64,000 nucleotides of DNA, from contig OZ253505.1 of NCBI GenBank assembly GCA_965262255.1, forward strand, positions 1-64,000, written 5' to 3'. Position numbers and translations under genes: made by a program. Within the stretch, counting starts at the first letter, position 1; every line of letters begins with the position of its first letter. The notes below the pieces were generated by a model. It was given only the letters and a program-made list of their open reading frames with translations. It searched no databases and was not told the DNA's origin. Shown here piece after piece: positions 35,637 through 45,777 of this stretch. Origin of the DNA: JANQQC01 sp965262255 (GTDB lineage Bacteria; Pseudomonadota; Alphaproteobacteria; Caulobacterales; Hyphomonadaceae).

Positions 35637-37112
35637 ATGACCCAAGACAATTTAATATCCGAGGTAAAGATTAAAGAGGAAATCATCTCCCTTGAACTGA
35701 GGCTCGCTCGTAATCCACGTTCCGGAGAACTAGACAGTAACTATACTGTTCCATCTCGGGCAGTAGTATCTAATTATGTTAACGATCTTCGAGAAAATAA
35801 TTCTGAATGGTGTTCTCTTAAAATTCAAGAACGCGCACAGAAATTGAGGATATTTGCTAACTCAATACAAAATCACTCTAAGAAAATAGTAAAAGCTTTA
35901 ACTGAAGATACTGGACGACAAAAGATTTCCTATATAGAAGTTCAAAGTTTAATCGGATCAATTCACGGCTGGGTCAGCCAATCAGAAAATTTGCTTCACG
36001 AGTCGTGGACTAAAGGCAAACAAAACCCTGCAATAAAGCATAGACCTCAGTTCATACCTTATCCGGTAGTCGGAGTAATCAGCCCGTGGAATTTTCCTCT
36101 GCTTTTAAGCTTCATTGACACAATTCCTGCTCTTTTAGCAGGTTGCAGTGTCATTATCAAACCCTCTGAGATTACGCCGCGTTTTATTAAACCTCTAGCT
36201 GTTGCAATCGATGAGGCAGGCCTTTCAGATGTCTTATCGTTAATTGAAGGAGACGGGTCCACTGGAGTTCATATTGTAAAAGAAGTAGACGCAATCTGCT
36301 TCACGGGTTCTGTTTCAACAGGTAGAAAAGTTGCCGTAGCAGCAGCAAAACGCTTAATTCCGGCCTTCCTTGAATTAGGAGGCAAGGATCCACTGATAAT
36401 TCTTGAGGGATCTGACTTGAACTTAGCAAGTGATGCTGCAATCCGCGGCTCTGTTCTATCAACAGGTCAAGCGTGTCAGTCCATCGAAAGAATTTACGTC
36501 CAATCCTCCATCGCAGACGAATTTATCGATTTATTGGCTACGAAGGCCCGTACCGTTAGGTTGAATTGGCCTGATATTTCAGTTGGGGATATTGGTCCGA
36601 TTATATCGGAGAAACAAGCAAAAATTTTACAAGACCACATCAATAACGCAATAGAATTAGGAGGGAACATTCTAACTGGAGGAACAATTGAAAATCTTGC
36701 TGGAGGATTATGGTTACGTCCTACGGTCATATCCCAGGTAAACCACACGATGAAAGTTATGCGCGAGGAAACATTTGGCCCGATCTTGCCAGTAATGACA
36801 TTTGAAACGGTCGATGAAGCAATTTCTTTGGCCAATGACACAGAGTTCGGTCTATCAGCCGCTGTATTTGCATCAACTATAGAGGAGGCCGAGGCGGTAG
36901 GACGGAAAATAAATGCAGGGGCTATCTCTTTGAATGATGCCGCTCTTACTTCGGTGTTCTATGAGGCCGAAAAACACAGTTTCAAAAATTCGGGCCTCGG
37001 CGGAAGCCGAATGGGGGTCTCTGGGTTTCATCGATTTCTTCAAAGAAAAGCTCTTATCGCCAATACCACTGCACCGACACCTTTATCATTTTTTTCCGAG
37101 GATGCGCAATGA
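35637..37112 (+). CDS. NAD(P)-dependent aldehyde dehydrogenase
   Basis: 491 residues, complete ALDH. PYPVVGVISPWNFPLLL (about 141-157), CFTGSVSTGRKVA (about 222-234), ELGGKDP with the general-base Glu (about 244-250), catalytic Cys in GQACQSIER (about 277-285) and EETFGPILPVM (about 379-389). Closest in type to coniferyl or aromatic aldehyde dehydrogenases by length and the GGKDP/CQSIER wording. Its TGA overlaps the ATG of the enoyl-CoA hydratase gene. Expected job: oxidise the aldehyde from the upstream FAD oxidase. Confidence 0.9.
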   Translation: MTQDNLISEVKIKEEIISLELRLARNPRSGELDSNYTVPSRAVVSNYVNDLRENNSEWCSLKIQERAQKLRIFANSIQNHSKKIVKALTEDTGRQKISYIEVQSLIGSIHGWVSQSENLLHESWTKGKQNPAIKHRPQFIPYPVVGVISPWNFPLLLSFIDTIPALLAGCSVIIKPSEITPRFIKPLAVAIDEAGLSDVLSLIEGDGSTGVHIVKEVDAICFTGSVSTGRKVAVAAAKRLIPAFLELGGKDPLIILEGSDLNLASDAAIRGSVLSTGQACQSIERIYVQSSIADEFIDLLATKARTVRLNWPDISVGDIGPIISEKQAKILQDHINNAIELGGNILTGGTIENLAGGLWLRPTVISQVNHTMKVMREETFGPILPVMTFETVDEAISLANDTEFGLSAAVFASTIEEAEAVGRKINAGAISLNDAALTSVFYEAEKHSFKNSGLGGSRMGVSGFHRFLQRKALIANTTAPTPLSFFSEDAQ

Positions 37113-37891
37113 CCGATCATATCCGTTTAGATATCGATGCACCGATAGCCGAAATCGTTTTTAATAAACCGGAGCGACGTAACGCACTTTCAATGGACAT
37201 GTGGGAGGTATTACCTACACTGGTTAGTCAAGCGAACGATCATACCGAAGTTAAAGTAATTGTATTACACGGTGGTGATGCTGGTGCCTTTGCTGCAGGA
37301 GCAGATATATCCGAATTCGCTTCTATTTACGCCTCAGTTGAAAGTTCAAAGAACTTTTCAACAAAGGTATCCAAGGCTCTTGAAACGATTGAAAACAGCA
37401 AGAAACCGACAATTGCAGCGATTGAAGGGGCATGTGTCGGAGGAGGAGTAAGTATAGCTATGGCATGCGATTTGCGAATAGCCAGCGAAGTGAGTAAATT
37501 TGGCGTTACACCGAGCAGACTAGGACTAGTCTATCCAGCGGGAGATACAAGACGATTAATAGAAATTGCAGGACTTGGAACGGCAAAAGAACTGCTACTC
37601 ACAGGAAAAATAGTTTCTGCTAAGAACGCTCTTCAAATGCGTTTAATCAATCGCATAGTCCCAGATGACGAAGCAATAGGTCAAGCCCGTTCTCTAGCTG
37701 AAGAGATTTCTAATGTGTCGCAATGGTCTACGCAAGCAACTAAGTTAATGATCAAAGGTGTAAAAAATGGATGGACAGATTCTTCGAAAGAAGCGCAAGA
37801 TTTATTTTTGAGTAGTTTTACCAATGAAGATTTTGTCGAGGGCTACAAGGCGTTCTTAGAAAAAAGGGGGACCAATTTTACATTTCGATAG
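37109..37891 (+). CDS. Enoyl-CoA hydratase/isomerase family protein
   Basis: 260 residues, crotonase fold. Oxyanion-hole segments AGAFAAGADISEF (about 53-65) and ACVGGGVSIAMACDLRIA (about 109-126). The first catalytic Glu (usually near 'GDxxE') and the second (GxVYPAGDTRRL region) are not clearly in the standard places, so hydratase, isomerase or lyase roles are all open. Coupled to the ALDH gene by ATGA. It converges on the amidase gene with a 14-base overlap of coding ends. Confidence 0.85.
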   Translation: MTDHIRLDIDAPIAEIVFNKPERRNALSMDMWEVLPTLVSQANDHTEVKVIVLHGGDAGAFAAGADISEFASIYASVESSKNFSTKVSKALETIENSKKPTIAAIEGACVGGGVSIAMACDLRIASEVSKFGVTPSRLGLVYPAGDTRRLIEIAGLGTAKELLLTGKIVSAKNALQMRLINRIVPDDEAIGQARSLAEEISNVSQWSTQATKLMIKGVKNGWTDSSKEAQDLFLSSFTNEDFVEGYKAFLEKRGTNFTFR

Positions 37892-39116
37892 AAAATTTAT
37901 ACTTTGGCGGAATTGGCGGCTTTCCCAATAAATTTTCTAATGATTTCGCTAATCTCAAAACATCGCGATCGCAATCTGTTCGTGCAATAACTTGTACGGC
38001 TAAAGGGAGATTGTTTGTACCTAACCCGGCATAGACACTAGTCGCTGGTAAGTTTGCAAAGTTTGCCCATGCCGTGAAATCGGCTTGATTAGCAGGAACG
38101 CCTTCTTCAAAACTAAAAGCTTGTTGAGGAACTGTTGGAGAAATGATAAAATCTACTTCGGCCCATACGTGAGTTGAAGCGCGACGAATAACTTCTATAT
38201 GTTTGTACGCTGCTGTTTTCTTATCATCATTTTGACGAAGTCCCCATAATATCATCTCTATAAACTCTCTGCTAAATCCGTCAGGTATCGGCTTTTCCAA
38301 AGATATTCCATGTACTGTAGACGCTTCAATCTCTGAAATTAACAACCCGGCCCGACGAGATTTCGAGTACTTGTATTCTGGAGGATTAAATTCAGTAACA
38401 GTCGCACCTTTCTCTTTAATACGTCTTACTACGTTTTGAAATCCAAAAGCGACATCGTTAGTTACATTAGTTTCTCCTGAACCTGTCCAAACTCCGATTT
38501 TCAGGCCTTTGAGTTCTAAAGGTTCTAACGTTCCATCAAAATTTTTCCACGAGATAATTTTTAGTGCCTCCCAGAGCGTATCGATATCTCGTGCAATCGG
38601 TCCTACATGATCCAACGTTGTCGATAATGGTAGTACGCCTTCTGTTGAAACAATTTCAAACGTTGGTTTATGCCCTTGAACACCGCAATATGCCGATGGA
38701 ATTCGAACACTTCCCATCGTGTCTGTTCCGAGTGCAATATCACAAAGTCCGGCCGCTACCGCTGCAGCTGATCCTCCTGAAGATCCTCCTGGTGTATATC
38801 CCATTCTCCACGGATTCTGGGTGCGTCCGAAGGTAGGATTATCGGTAGTCGCCCCCAATGCAGCTTCGTGCATATTGACAGTGCCTAGAATTACTCCTCC
38901 AGCTTGTCTAATGTTAGAGACAACTGTTGCATCATCTTGCGCTATAGACTCTTTATAGGCAGCACAGCCTGCAGTGAAAGGTAGACCTTTAACTGCAATG
39001 TTAGATTTTATAGCCCACGCTAACCCGACACAAGTCTCGTTTGAAAGATCAACGAAGGCATTAAGTTCCTTATTGAACTGGGAAATTCTATCACGATAAT
39101 CTGCGCGACTGCTCAC
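37878..39116 (-). CDS. Amidase-signature-family enzyme
   Basis: 412 residues. Ser-cisSer-Lys triad: Lys in AIKSNIAVKG (about 36-45), the signature GYTPGGSSGGSAAAVAAGL (about 109-127) with both Ser residues, and GTDTMGSVRIPSAYCG. It hydrolyses an amide to an acid and ammonia; substrate unknown. Shorter than most (450-500) at its C-terminus but with all core motifs. It starts with GTG overlapping the ligase stop (GTGA) and is the last gene of a four-gene operon. Confidence 0.85.
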   Translation of the reverse strand: MSSRADYRDRISQFNKELNAFVDLSNETCVGLAWAIKSNIAVKGLPFTAGCAAYKESIAQDDATVVSNIRQAGGVILGTVNMHEAALGATTDNPTFGRTQNPWRMGYTPGGSSGGSAAAVAAGLCDIALGTDTMGSVRIPSAYCGVQGHKPTFEIVSTEGVLPLSTTLDHVGPIARDIDTLWEALKIISWKNFDGTLEPLELKGLKIGVWTGSGETNVTNDVAFGFQNVVRRIKEKGATVTEFNPPEYKYSKSRRAGLLISEIEASTVHGISLEKPIPDGFSREFIEMILWGLRQNDDKKTAAYKHIEVIRRASTHVWAEVDFIISPTVPQQAFSFEEGVPANQADFTAWANFANLPATSVYAGLGTNNLPLAVQVIARTDCDRDVLRLAKSLENLLGKPPIPPKYKFSIEM

Positions 39117-40507
39117 GTGAAACGCTCATCTATTAAGCGAATGGGCTTTTGCCTAATCTCTGTCTGAGTATATCTACTAAGTGATCCTGGCCTCGCTAAT
39201 TCTACTTCGCACTCTATTCCTATTTTCTGTTTCAGTAAATTTCTGTACATCTCGACCCTTCGATCATCACCACTCCTGATATCTTCAGCACAAACCTTCA
39301 TAGTATCTCTGCCCTCGCTATCGCGTTCTGCTCTGCATATAAATTCTCCGTTAAAACTATCAATCTCTTCCAACATTGGACCGACCGCTTGCGGAAAAAC
39401 GTTAATTCCGCGAATCTTCACCATATTATCTGAACGACCGAGAAAACCTTCAATTCTTTTGAAATTCAATCCTAAGGAAGATTCTCCGCTCCGCACACAA
39501 GTTACATCGTGCGTGTTGAATCGAATGATCGGATATATGTCATCTTTGTATAAACACGTACAAACCATGTCACCTTGATTTCCTTCTTGGACCACCACTC
39601 CTGTATCCACATCACAAATTTCCAAAAACTGTGCATCTTCCATCACATATAATCCGTCTTTATCAGGGCCTTCTCCTGCAATACATCCTGTATCACCGAC
39701 TCCATACCAATCAAAGCACTCAACACCGCCCCAAGCTTGAGAAAGACTTTGTTTGTCTTCCCTTCCTAAGTGTCCTGATACCATTCTAATCTTCAAGTCC
39801 TGTCCAGGTACGATTCCATTCTCTATGGCAACTTTTGATAACTTCTTGATATAGTCTGCAAATCCAACAATGACGGTTGCTCCAAAATCACGCATTAGCT
39901 CTACTTGCTTGTTTGACCGTGTTTCGACTCCCGTCCCCGCTGACATAAAAATCGAACTCGTCCAATGTATAACGGCTTCCCTAACGTAGTGTCCACCATT
40001 AATCATACCGTGACCATAAACAGAATGCACAATGTCATCCGGTCTCAAACCTTGAAATCTATACAAGCGCCCAAGTAGCAAATTTTGTATTTCTCGACTC
40101 TTTGCACCAAATAACAGTACCTGCGGTGTTCCGGTCGTTCCAGACGTCGTGTGAAAAATAACCGGCGGTCTACCACCGGGATAACTATCTATTCCGCTAA
40201 AATCGCCAAAAGGAGGCTCACGAGAGATGCTTTCCATAATATCTGATTTATCAAACATAGGTAGGCTATTTAGCGTATCCAAACCCTTTATATCTCCTTC
40301 TTCTACTCCCGCATCACTCCAGAGGCGTTGATAGAAAGGGATCTTCCACGCCTGTTTGACACAATTTTTGAAGAGTTTTTCTTGATGATTACGAATCTCG
40401 TCTTTGCTTCTTCTCGCGAAAGTAATAAACTCATCACCAATCGGGTGAGTCTCTTGTAGCGTATTCCAGTCAACGCTATTAAAATAAGTATTATGTTGGT
40501 TAGTCAT
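39113..40507 (-). CDS. Phenylacetate-CoA ligase (PaaK)-like adenylating enzyme
   Basis: 464 residues from the ATG at 40507, whose ATGA overlaps the upstream stop; the frame is open 11 codons further but without support. ATP motif HTTSGTTGTPQVLLFG (about 119-134), GMINGGHYVREA, VGDTGCIAGE (about 265-274), RSDNMVKIRGINVFP (about 366-380) as in PaaK, which joins aryl acids to CoA. The late catalytic Lys appears to be in the TEIRQKPIRL region. Substrate could be an aromatic or short-chain acid made by the pathway. Confidence 0.85.
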   Translation of the reverse strand: MTNQHNTYFNSVDWNTLQETHPIGDEFITFARRSKDEIRNHQEKLFKNCVKQAWKIPFYQRLWSDAGVEEGDIKGLDTLNSLPMFDKSDIMESISREPPFGDFSGIDSYPGGRPPVIFHTTSGTTGTPQVLLFGAKSREIQNLLLGRLYRFQGLRPDDIVHSVYGHGMINGGHYVREAVIHWTSSIFMSAGTGVETRSNKQVELMRDFGATVIVGFADYIKKLSKVAIENGIVPGQDLKIRMVSGHLGREDKQSLSQAWGGVECFDWYGVGDTGCIAGEGPDKDGLYVMEDAQFLEICDVDTGVVVQEGNQGDMVCTCLYKDDIYPIIRFNTHDVTCVRSGESSLGLNFKRIEGFLGRSDNMVKIRGINVFPQAVGPMLEEIDSFNGEFICRAERDSEGRDTMKVCAEDIRSGDDRRVEMYRNLLKQKIGIECEVELARPGSLSRYTQTEIRQKPIRLIDERFT

Positions 40508-41877
40508 AGTTCTTGGCCGTTTGCCAACCGGCTTAAACAACTAACGTTTTTCACTTTTTCTAACTTATCAATAGTATCTATTAATTTATCAGCTATACTA
40601 TCAGAAGGTTGACCAAAACCAAAATTCACGCAGTTTCTAAATTTTCTCAACTGATCTTCTTTACTCATTGGATTGCTTGGCGAACCATAAAGTACACAAA
40701 TAGAATTTTCAATAGTGCGACCATTTTTGAGACATACTATCATTTTTTGAGGAGTGAAAGTGGACTCGTTTATAGAACCATCACTTTTTACTTCAATACG
40801 GTTTCCAAGTTCCAAAACTTTGGAGTCGCGTAAACTCGTCTCTTCGAAGTCGGATAATTCAACGTATCCTTTCATGAGTGCAAGTGCGCCTAGATATTGA
40901 AAGCATAGCCTAGCATAACTAGGACTCATATCCCTGATAACCGGTCGACCAACGAGTCTTTCTATTAGCGGTGGAGCATCCAACCATATTTTTTCAATAT
41001 CGTTATGTGTTACTCTTCTAGAGCGTAAATCTTGCATGAGTACTATGCCGCCTTGAGCGGCTCTTCCTGTCGGGAAGGGCTTATGACTGAGTTCCGTAAT
41101 TTTCCAAGTTTCTCCAAGATTTGTTGTCAAGGTTTCTGGATGAGCTTTATCTTCAAATAAAGCAAAGTAACCAAATTTACCTTCTAAACTATCTATCGGA
41201 CCTTCAATACCATTTTCCGCTAAATCACAAGCTGCGATAGCATTTCTAGCAGCATTTGCAATTTGTATTGGTAGCGCAGGCTTACCCTCGTGGTGCGCTT
41301 GCATTGTACCTGCATTAAAAGCAAGAGCATAGCCCATTGCATTTTTGACTTGATCGACATTAAACCGACGGAGTCGAGAAATTCCAAGAACCGCACCAAA
41401 CAGTCCTGCATTAGCAGGTCGAAAAAATTTAAGCGGACTTTCTACACATGAGCCAATTCCGGTAGAGAGATCGACGGCAACAGCTATGGCTACCGCCAAT
41501 TCAGGCCCTGAAACCGTATACGAATACTGATCTATATCTGCCATTATAGCCGAAAGAATTGTCGCCATCGGATGGACCAAAGCCCGTTCGTGAACACAAT
41601 CAAATTCTTGGCAGTGAATTTGAAACCCATTCAAAAAAGCCGCAGTCTGAGAATTTACTTGTACGTTTCCGCTTCCCCAGACATTTGCGTTTCCATGCTC
41701 GCTCCAATTTTTCGTAGCTTTTCTAATTTGGGAAGATAACGGGCTGTTCGCTCCAGCAATTCCCACACCTATGCTGTCGAGTATGAAAGTTTTCACTGCG
41801 TCCTGCGCAGACTCTGTTAAATTCTCATACCTCGCTGACAACGCATGGTCGGCAAAAGCTTCGACGACACCACTCAC
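40504..41877 (-). CDS. MmgE/PrpD family protein (copy 2)
   Basis: 457 residues, all-helical N-terminal domain of 2-methylcitrate dehydratase-type proteins: FILDSIGVGIAGANSP (about 31-46), NGFQIHCQEFDCVHERALVHP (near 80-100), GFALGMQAHH-like NAGTMQAHHEGKPALPIQI, KPFPTGRAAQGGI. It starts with GTG overlapping the preceding stop. MmgE/PrpD proteins dehydrate or isomerise hydroxy-polycarboxylates, and many relatives have unassigned substrates. Two different copies side by side suggest a pair acting together. Confidence 0.85.
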   Translation of the reverse strand: MSGVVEAFADHALSARYENLTESAQDAVKTFILDSIGVGIAGANSPLSSQIRKATKNWSEHGNANVWGSGNVQVNSQTAAFLNGFQIHCQEFDCVHERALVHPMATILSAIMADIDQYSYTVSGPELAVAIAVAVDLSTGIGSCVESPLKFFRPANAGLFGAVLGISRLRRFNVDQVKNAMGYALAFNAGTMQAHHEGKPALPIQIANAARNAIAACDLAENGIEGPIDSLEGKFGYFALFEDKAHPETLTTNLGETWKITELSHKPFPTGRAAQGGIVLMQDLRSRRVTHNDIEKIWLDAPPLIERLVGRPVIRDMSPSYARLCFQYLGALALMKGYVELSDFEETSLRDSKVLELGNRIEVKSDGSINESTFTPQKMIVCLKNGRTIENSICVLYGSPSNPMSKEDQLRKFRNCVNFGFGQPSDSIADKLIDTIDKLEKVKNVSCLSRLANGQEL

Positions 41878-43172
41878 AACAAGGCTTCCCAGACTCGCTT
41901 ATATAAATACTTCACCTCAGTTTCAGATTCAACTACAGACCGGCAAATTTTTTCAATTAATTGGCTGTCTAAACCTTTTGCGTTCATTAACGTTATAGCT
42001 TTCCCCAAAATTTGATCGCTCGTCATCGGATTCTCGGGGTCGCCAAGTGCATCTAAAACGACTATACCAAGATCGTTTGCACTAACACGAGCCCCAAATT
42101 GAGACGGATATCGCTGATCAAAATCTTTTCCGACTTCAACCGTAACTCGCTGACGTAGCCGTGCGATTTCAGGATCATTGATAGCCGAAGAAGAAAAATC
42201 TTCCAACTGCGGAACACCCTTCATTAGAGCAACTGCAACGGAATGTTGAAGCGAAAACTTCGCTTCAACTACTGACTGAGGATCAGGGTTATCGCAAAAC
42301 TTTAAAGCGTCTCTATAAGTTGTGACACAAATTCTAGCGCTTTTATCGAATCCGATGAGTCGTATTTGCAAGGCAGCATCTATTGCGGAATGCACGTGTC
42401 GACAGGCAGCCCACGGTTTGAAACTAACCCTGCAAATTAGCCAGTCCGCTAGACTATGCGCAAGAATCGCATTAGGATCGCTTCTCGGAGCAGTAGCCGC
42501 AAATAATCCTTGTTCTCCCTCGATCACGGTCAAAGGCCCTTTAAAGCCAAGCCTCGCTAGCTCGGCTGATTCATAACCGGCTCTCGCGGCGTGAGCCGTA
42601 TGCAGTTGTTTTCCCATACTTTCTGTTTCGTGGCGAGTCTGCCAAAATCCAGCCGTCTGACTAACGGCCAATGCCAATGTATGGCAAACTTGATCAAAAT
42701 CCAAATTTAGAAGTGCGGCGCAAGATGCTGCCGCCCCAATGGTTCCACAAGTCCCTGTACTATGCCAGTTTGCGTAATGGTTTACGCCCAGGGCTCTTCC
42801 TAGTCGAATGGTTGCTTCATATCCAATAACTATAGCGTCAAGTAACTCATCTAAACTGACATTCTGGTCGTTCGCACATTTGATTGCTGCAGGAATAATA
42901 CATGGCCCCGGGTGCAACAAGGCTAGTTTTTCGATGTCATCCATCTCTAGAATATTGCCGAGTCCTCCTAATGCGAACACCTCACCATTATTCAGTCTAG
43001 CCTTAGAATTCAACAGAATCTTTCCAGCAGGTTCTGTTGCGCCAATCACCGCACACCCTATCCAATCTATCAAATGCAGACGGGCTTTTGCGCGAGAGTT
43101 TTCGGTCACCGGCCTCAGTAAATGGTCCGTTAACTGTTCTATAATCGTGTCTGATAAAGATTTTGCGCTCAT
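41874..43172 (-). CDS. MmgE/PrpD family protein (copy 1)
   Basis: 432 residues. LIDWIGCAVIGATEPAGK (about 30-47), MDDIEKLALLHPGPCIIPAA (about 80-99), NWHSTGTCGTIGAAASCAAL, TAGFWQTRHETESMGKQLHT, KPWAACRHVHSAIDAAL. It is the first gene of a minus-strand operon whose four members overlap by 4 bases each. It shares the family fold with copy 2 but the wording differs through most of its length, so the two are old paralogues. A 68-base gap to the divergent CoA-transferase gene should contain the promoters. Confidence 0.87.
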   Translation of the reverse strand: MSAKSLSDTIIEQLTDHLLRPVTENSRAKARLHLIDWIGCAVIGATEPAGKILLNSKARLNNGEVFALGGLGNILEMDDIEKLALLHPGPCIIPAAIKCANDQNVSLDELLDAIVIGYEATIRLGRALGVNHYANWHSTGTCGTIGAAASCAALLNLDFDQVCHTLALAVSQTAGFWQTRHETESMGKQLHTAHAARAGYESAELARLGFKGPLTVIEGEQGLFAATAPRSDPNAILAHSLADWLICRVSFKPWAACRHVHSAIDAALQIRLIGFDKSARICVTTYRDALKFCDNPDPQSVVEAKFSLQHSVAVALMKGVPQLEDFSSSAINDPEIARLRQRVTVEVGKDFDQRYPSQFGARVSANDLGIVVLDALGDPENPMTSDQILGKAITLMNAKGLDSQLIEKICRSVVESETEVKYLYKRVWEALL

Positions 43173-43240
43173 GAGTTTTTCTTACCATATAAAGTTAAAT
43201 CTGTGTAAATCTATTTTACATCACAAATAAGGGAACCCAA

Positions 43241-44500
43241 TTGACGGAACTCCTTGATACGTTTAGTCGTTTTAGAAACAATCTTTCTGATCGCCCGCGC
43301 ATCTATCTTGGCGGAGGAACGGGTGAACCCCAGAGTTTATCACAATCGCTTGCTCAGAGGCCGGAATTGGCAGCGAACGTTACCTTTCTAGGAATTTGGA
43401 TACCGGGCGTCAACGTTACGTCGTGGGCTGGTTTCCATCCCACCTCCAAAGCAGAGTCAATCTTTATATCGCCTTCTCTTCGATCTTCGTTTGAAGATGG
43501 CGATACGGCATTGCTTCCAATATCTTACTCTCAAAGTGTACATTGGTTAGCTACAACAAAAATTGACGGCGCAGTTATAATGGTTTCACCTCCAAACACT
43601 CGAGGAATGGTCAATTTAGGTGTATCTGTCGATTTTGCTCCGACCGTATTGGCTCGTGAGAGCATCCCATGCTTAGGCATCATTAATCCAGCATTAAAGC
43701 CGGTGAAAGACGGTGTTGAGGTTCCTTTGGAAAGATTCAGTTCTCAGGTTGAATGGGTATCGGAATTACCTCAATTTCCCATCAGATCCTTGCCTGCATC
43801 TTTCGACAAAATCGGAAGGCGTATAGCCTCTTTAGTCAATGACGGAGACACTCTTCAGTTTGGTCTTGGAAACGTTCAACAGAGTGCTCTACTTTCTTTG
43901 ACGAATCATAGAAATCTGAAGATTCATTCTGGTATGGTGTCGGATCCTCTGCTTGAATTACTGAAGGCAGGTGCGATTGCGAAAACTTCTGACGCAATCA
44001 TAACGGGAGTTGCAGTAGGTACTGACACGCTGTATGATGAGCTAAGCCGACATAGTAACACTCGTTTTAGACCCGCATCCTATACACATTCGATACACGT
44101 TATCTCTTGTATAAAAAGTTTCAAATCGATCAACTCAGCTTTACAAATTGATCTATTTGGGCAGGTAAATGCGGAAACTTTGAACGGCAAGCAGGTGTCC
44201 GGACTTGGCGGACTTACCGATTTTCATCGAGGTTCGGCGGCTTCTTTGAACGGTCGCGGTATCATAGCCCTTTCGTCCACCACTTCAGATCAAAAGATCA
44301 GTCGAATCGTTCCTTTATTACCAGAATCTAGCGTTACAATTGGCCGAGGGGAAGCCGACACTCTTGTTACAGAGCATGGAATCGCAAATTTACGCGGTAA
44401 GTCGCTCGATCAACGAGCGGCGGAGATTCTAACGATCGCACATCCTAAATTTCGAGAGTCACTGGCTAACCAGTGGCATAAGCTACGATCCTTGATGTAG
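43241..44500 (+). CDS. Acetyl-CoA hydrolase/4-hydroxybutyrate CoA-transferase family protein
   Basis: 419 residues. TTG start at 43241 with AAGGGA 7 bases upstream. Features of class I-type CoA-transferases: RIYLGGGTGEPQSL (N-terminal Gly-rich), DTLQFGLGNVQQSALL (about 205-220), HSGMVSDPLLELL (about 228-240), VNAETLNGKQVSGLGGLTDF (about 308-327) and EHGIANLRGKSLDQRA (about 379-394). The usual catalytic Glu lies near NAET in this family and is present. It moves CoA between acids, or releases it. It is divergent from the MmgE/PrpD operon and probably regulated with it. Confidence 0.85.
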   Translation: MTELLDTFSRFRNNLSDRPRIYLGGGTGEPQSLSQSLAQRPELAANVTFLGIWIPGVNVTSWAGFHPTSKAESIFISPSLRSSFEDGDTALLPISYSQSVHWLATTKIDGAVIMVSPPNTRGMVNLGVSVDFAPTVLARESIPCLGIINPALKPVKDGVEVPLERFSSQVEWVSELPQFPIRSLPASFDKIGRRIASLVNDGDTLQFGLGNVQQSALLSLTNHRNLKIHSGMVSDPLLELLKAGAIAKTSDAIITGVAVGTDTLYDELSRHSNTRFRPASYTHSIHVISCIKSFKSINSALQIDLFGQVNAETLNGKQVSGLGGLTDFHRGSAASLNGRGIIALSSTTSDQKISRIVPLLPESSVTIGRGEADTLVTEHGIANLRGKSLDQRAAEILTIAHPKFRESLANQWHKLRSLM

Positions 44501-44767
44501 TTTAAACGTAATGCCGTTTCGACTTTTGATCCCACAAGATTTTGCTTGCGAAATCTAGGATTCTTGGTACTATCTAACTGAAATAACTGATTTTTGATAG
44601 ATCAACCCGTTTCAAACTACCCTCGCTTAAACAAGGAATCTATGCTGTAAGCATTCCTAGTCACACCACAGTTAGTTCGATATCTCCTAGACTTTGGAGT
44701 TAGCGACACTGAAAAACCAACCTATGTATCCGCGGTAAAGTTTTGAAATGAACTAATGGAGAAGCGC

Positions 44768-45777
44768 ATGCCTAAAGAAAATTCTGCCTTACACAAGGCG
44801 CGAACAACTAAAAACGACGAATTCTATACCCATTTGGAGGATATAGAGAACGAGATGAAATACTACCGTGAGTATTTCAAAGATAAGGTTGTGTACTGCA
44901 ACTGCGACGACCCGGTCGAATCGAAATTTTATCAACACTTCAAGCTAAAGTTTTCGGACTACGGATTAAAAAAGTTGATTACGACATGTTACAAAAGCAA
45001 AGACTCTACTCTTTTCACCGATAACTCCTCGAACGTATCAAAGGGACGAATCTATGAAGAGAGAGAGAGAGAACTCGTATCAGAACCGAAGAGGAATTTC
45101 AACTGTCAGGCGAATGCGACTTCAAAAGTGGTGAATGTATTGAGCTTTTGAACCAAGCTGACATTGTAGTAACCAATCCACCCTTCAGTAAATTTAGGGA
45201 CTACCTGTTACAGCTACTAAAATATAAGAAAAAGTTCATTATCCTGGGAAACATCAACGCTACGGCTACCAAGGATATTTTTCCCTTGTTTCAAACCAAC
45301 CAATGTTGGTTTGGCGCAAATGACAAAAAAGGTAGCTTTTGGTTTGTCGTTCCTGAACATCAAAAGTATGACAAAATTTCACAGGAAACGGGTAAAAAAC
45401 TTAAATCGTTTGGAAATATATGCTGGTTTACCAATCTACCGCACGAAAGACGAAACAAGAAGTTAATCTTGTGGGCGAAATACGATAATAAAGCCTACCC
45501 TAAACTTGATAACTACGACGCTATTGAAGTTAGCAAAACTAGAGAAATACCTGTAGACTACGGCGGAATAATGGCCGTTCCAATATCATTTTTGAGCAAA
45601 TACAATCCCGATCAGTTTGAGATTCTTGGAATGGATATGTGGACAGAAGAACCTATTCGAACCAAAGTTTACTCTTCCCCTTCACAGCGGTATTTAAACG
45701 GTGCTTCTGTTCTCAAGCAAACAGACGGCTCATACGTGAAAAAGTTCAAACGTATTCTGATTCGGAGAAGACAATGA
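44768..45777 (+). pseudogene. M.EcoRI-like adenine DNA methylase, interrupted at a GA dinucleotide tract
   Basis: Start ATG 44768, with GGAGAAG 6 bases upstream; an ATG at 44756 has no such site. First part: ARTTKNDEFYTHLEDIENEM, VYCNCDDPVESKF; second part: SGECIELLNQADIVVTNPPF (NPPF catalytic motif), then FRDYLLQLLKYKKKFIILGN, with PVDYGGIMAVPISFL, matching the EcoRI-type adenine methylase family. The two parts are in different frames and the join falls at (GA)7 (45059-45072). Loss of one GA unit or gain of two would restore one frame. So it may be a phase-variable gene in the off state. Its TGA overlaps the next ATG. Confidence 0.7.
45059..45072 (+). repeat. (GA)7 dinucleotide tract inside the methylase gene
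   Basis: Seven consecutive GA units, extended by a preceding A (AG repeat from 45058). It lies at the exact point where the methylase frame changes. Dinucleotide tracts in R-M genes can change length by slippage and switch expression. Confidence 0.75.
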
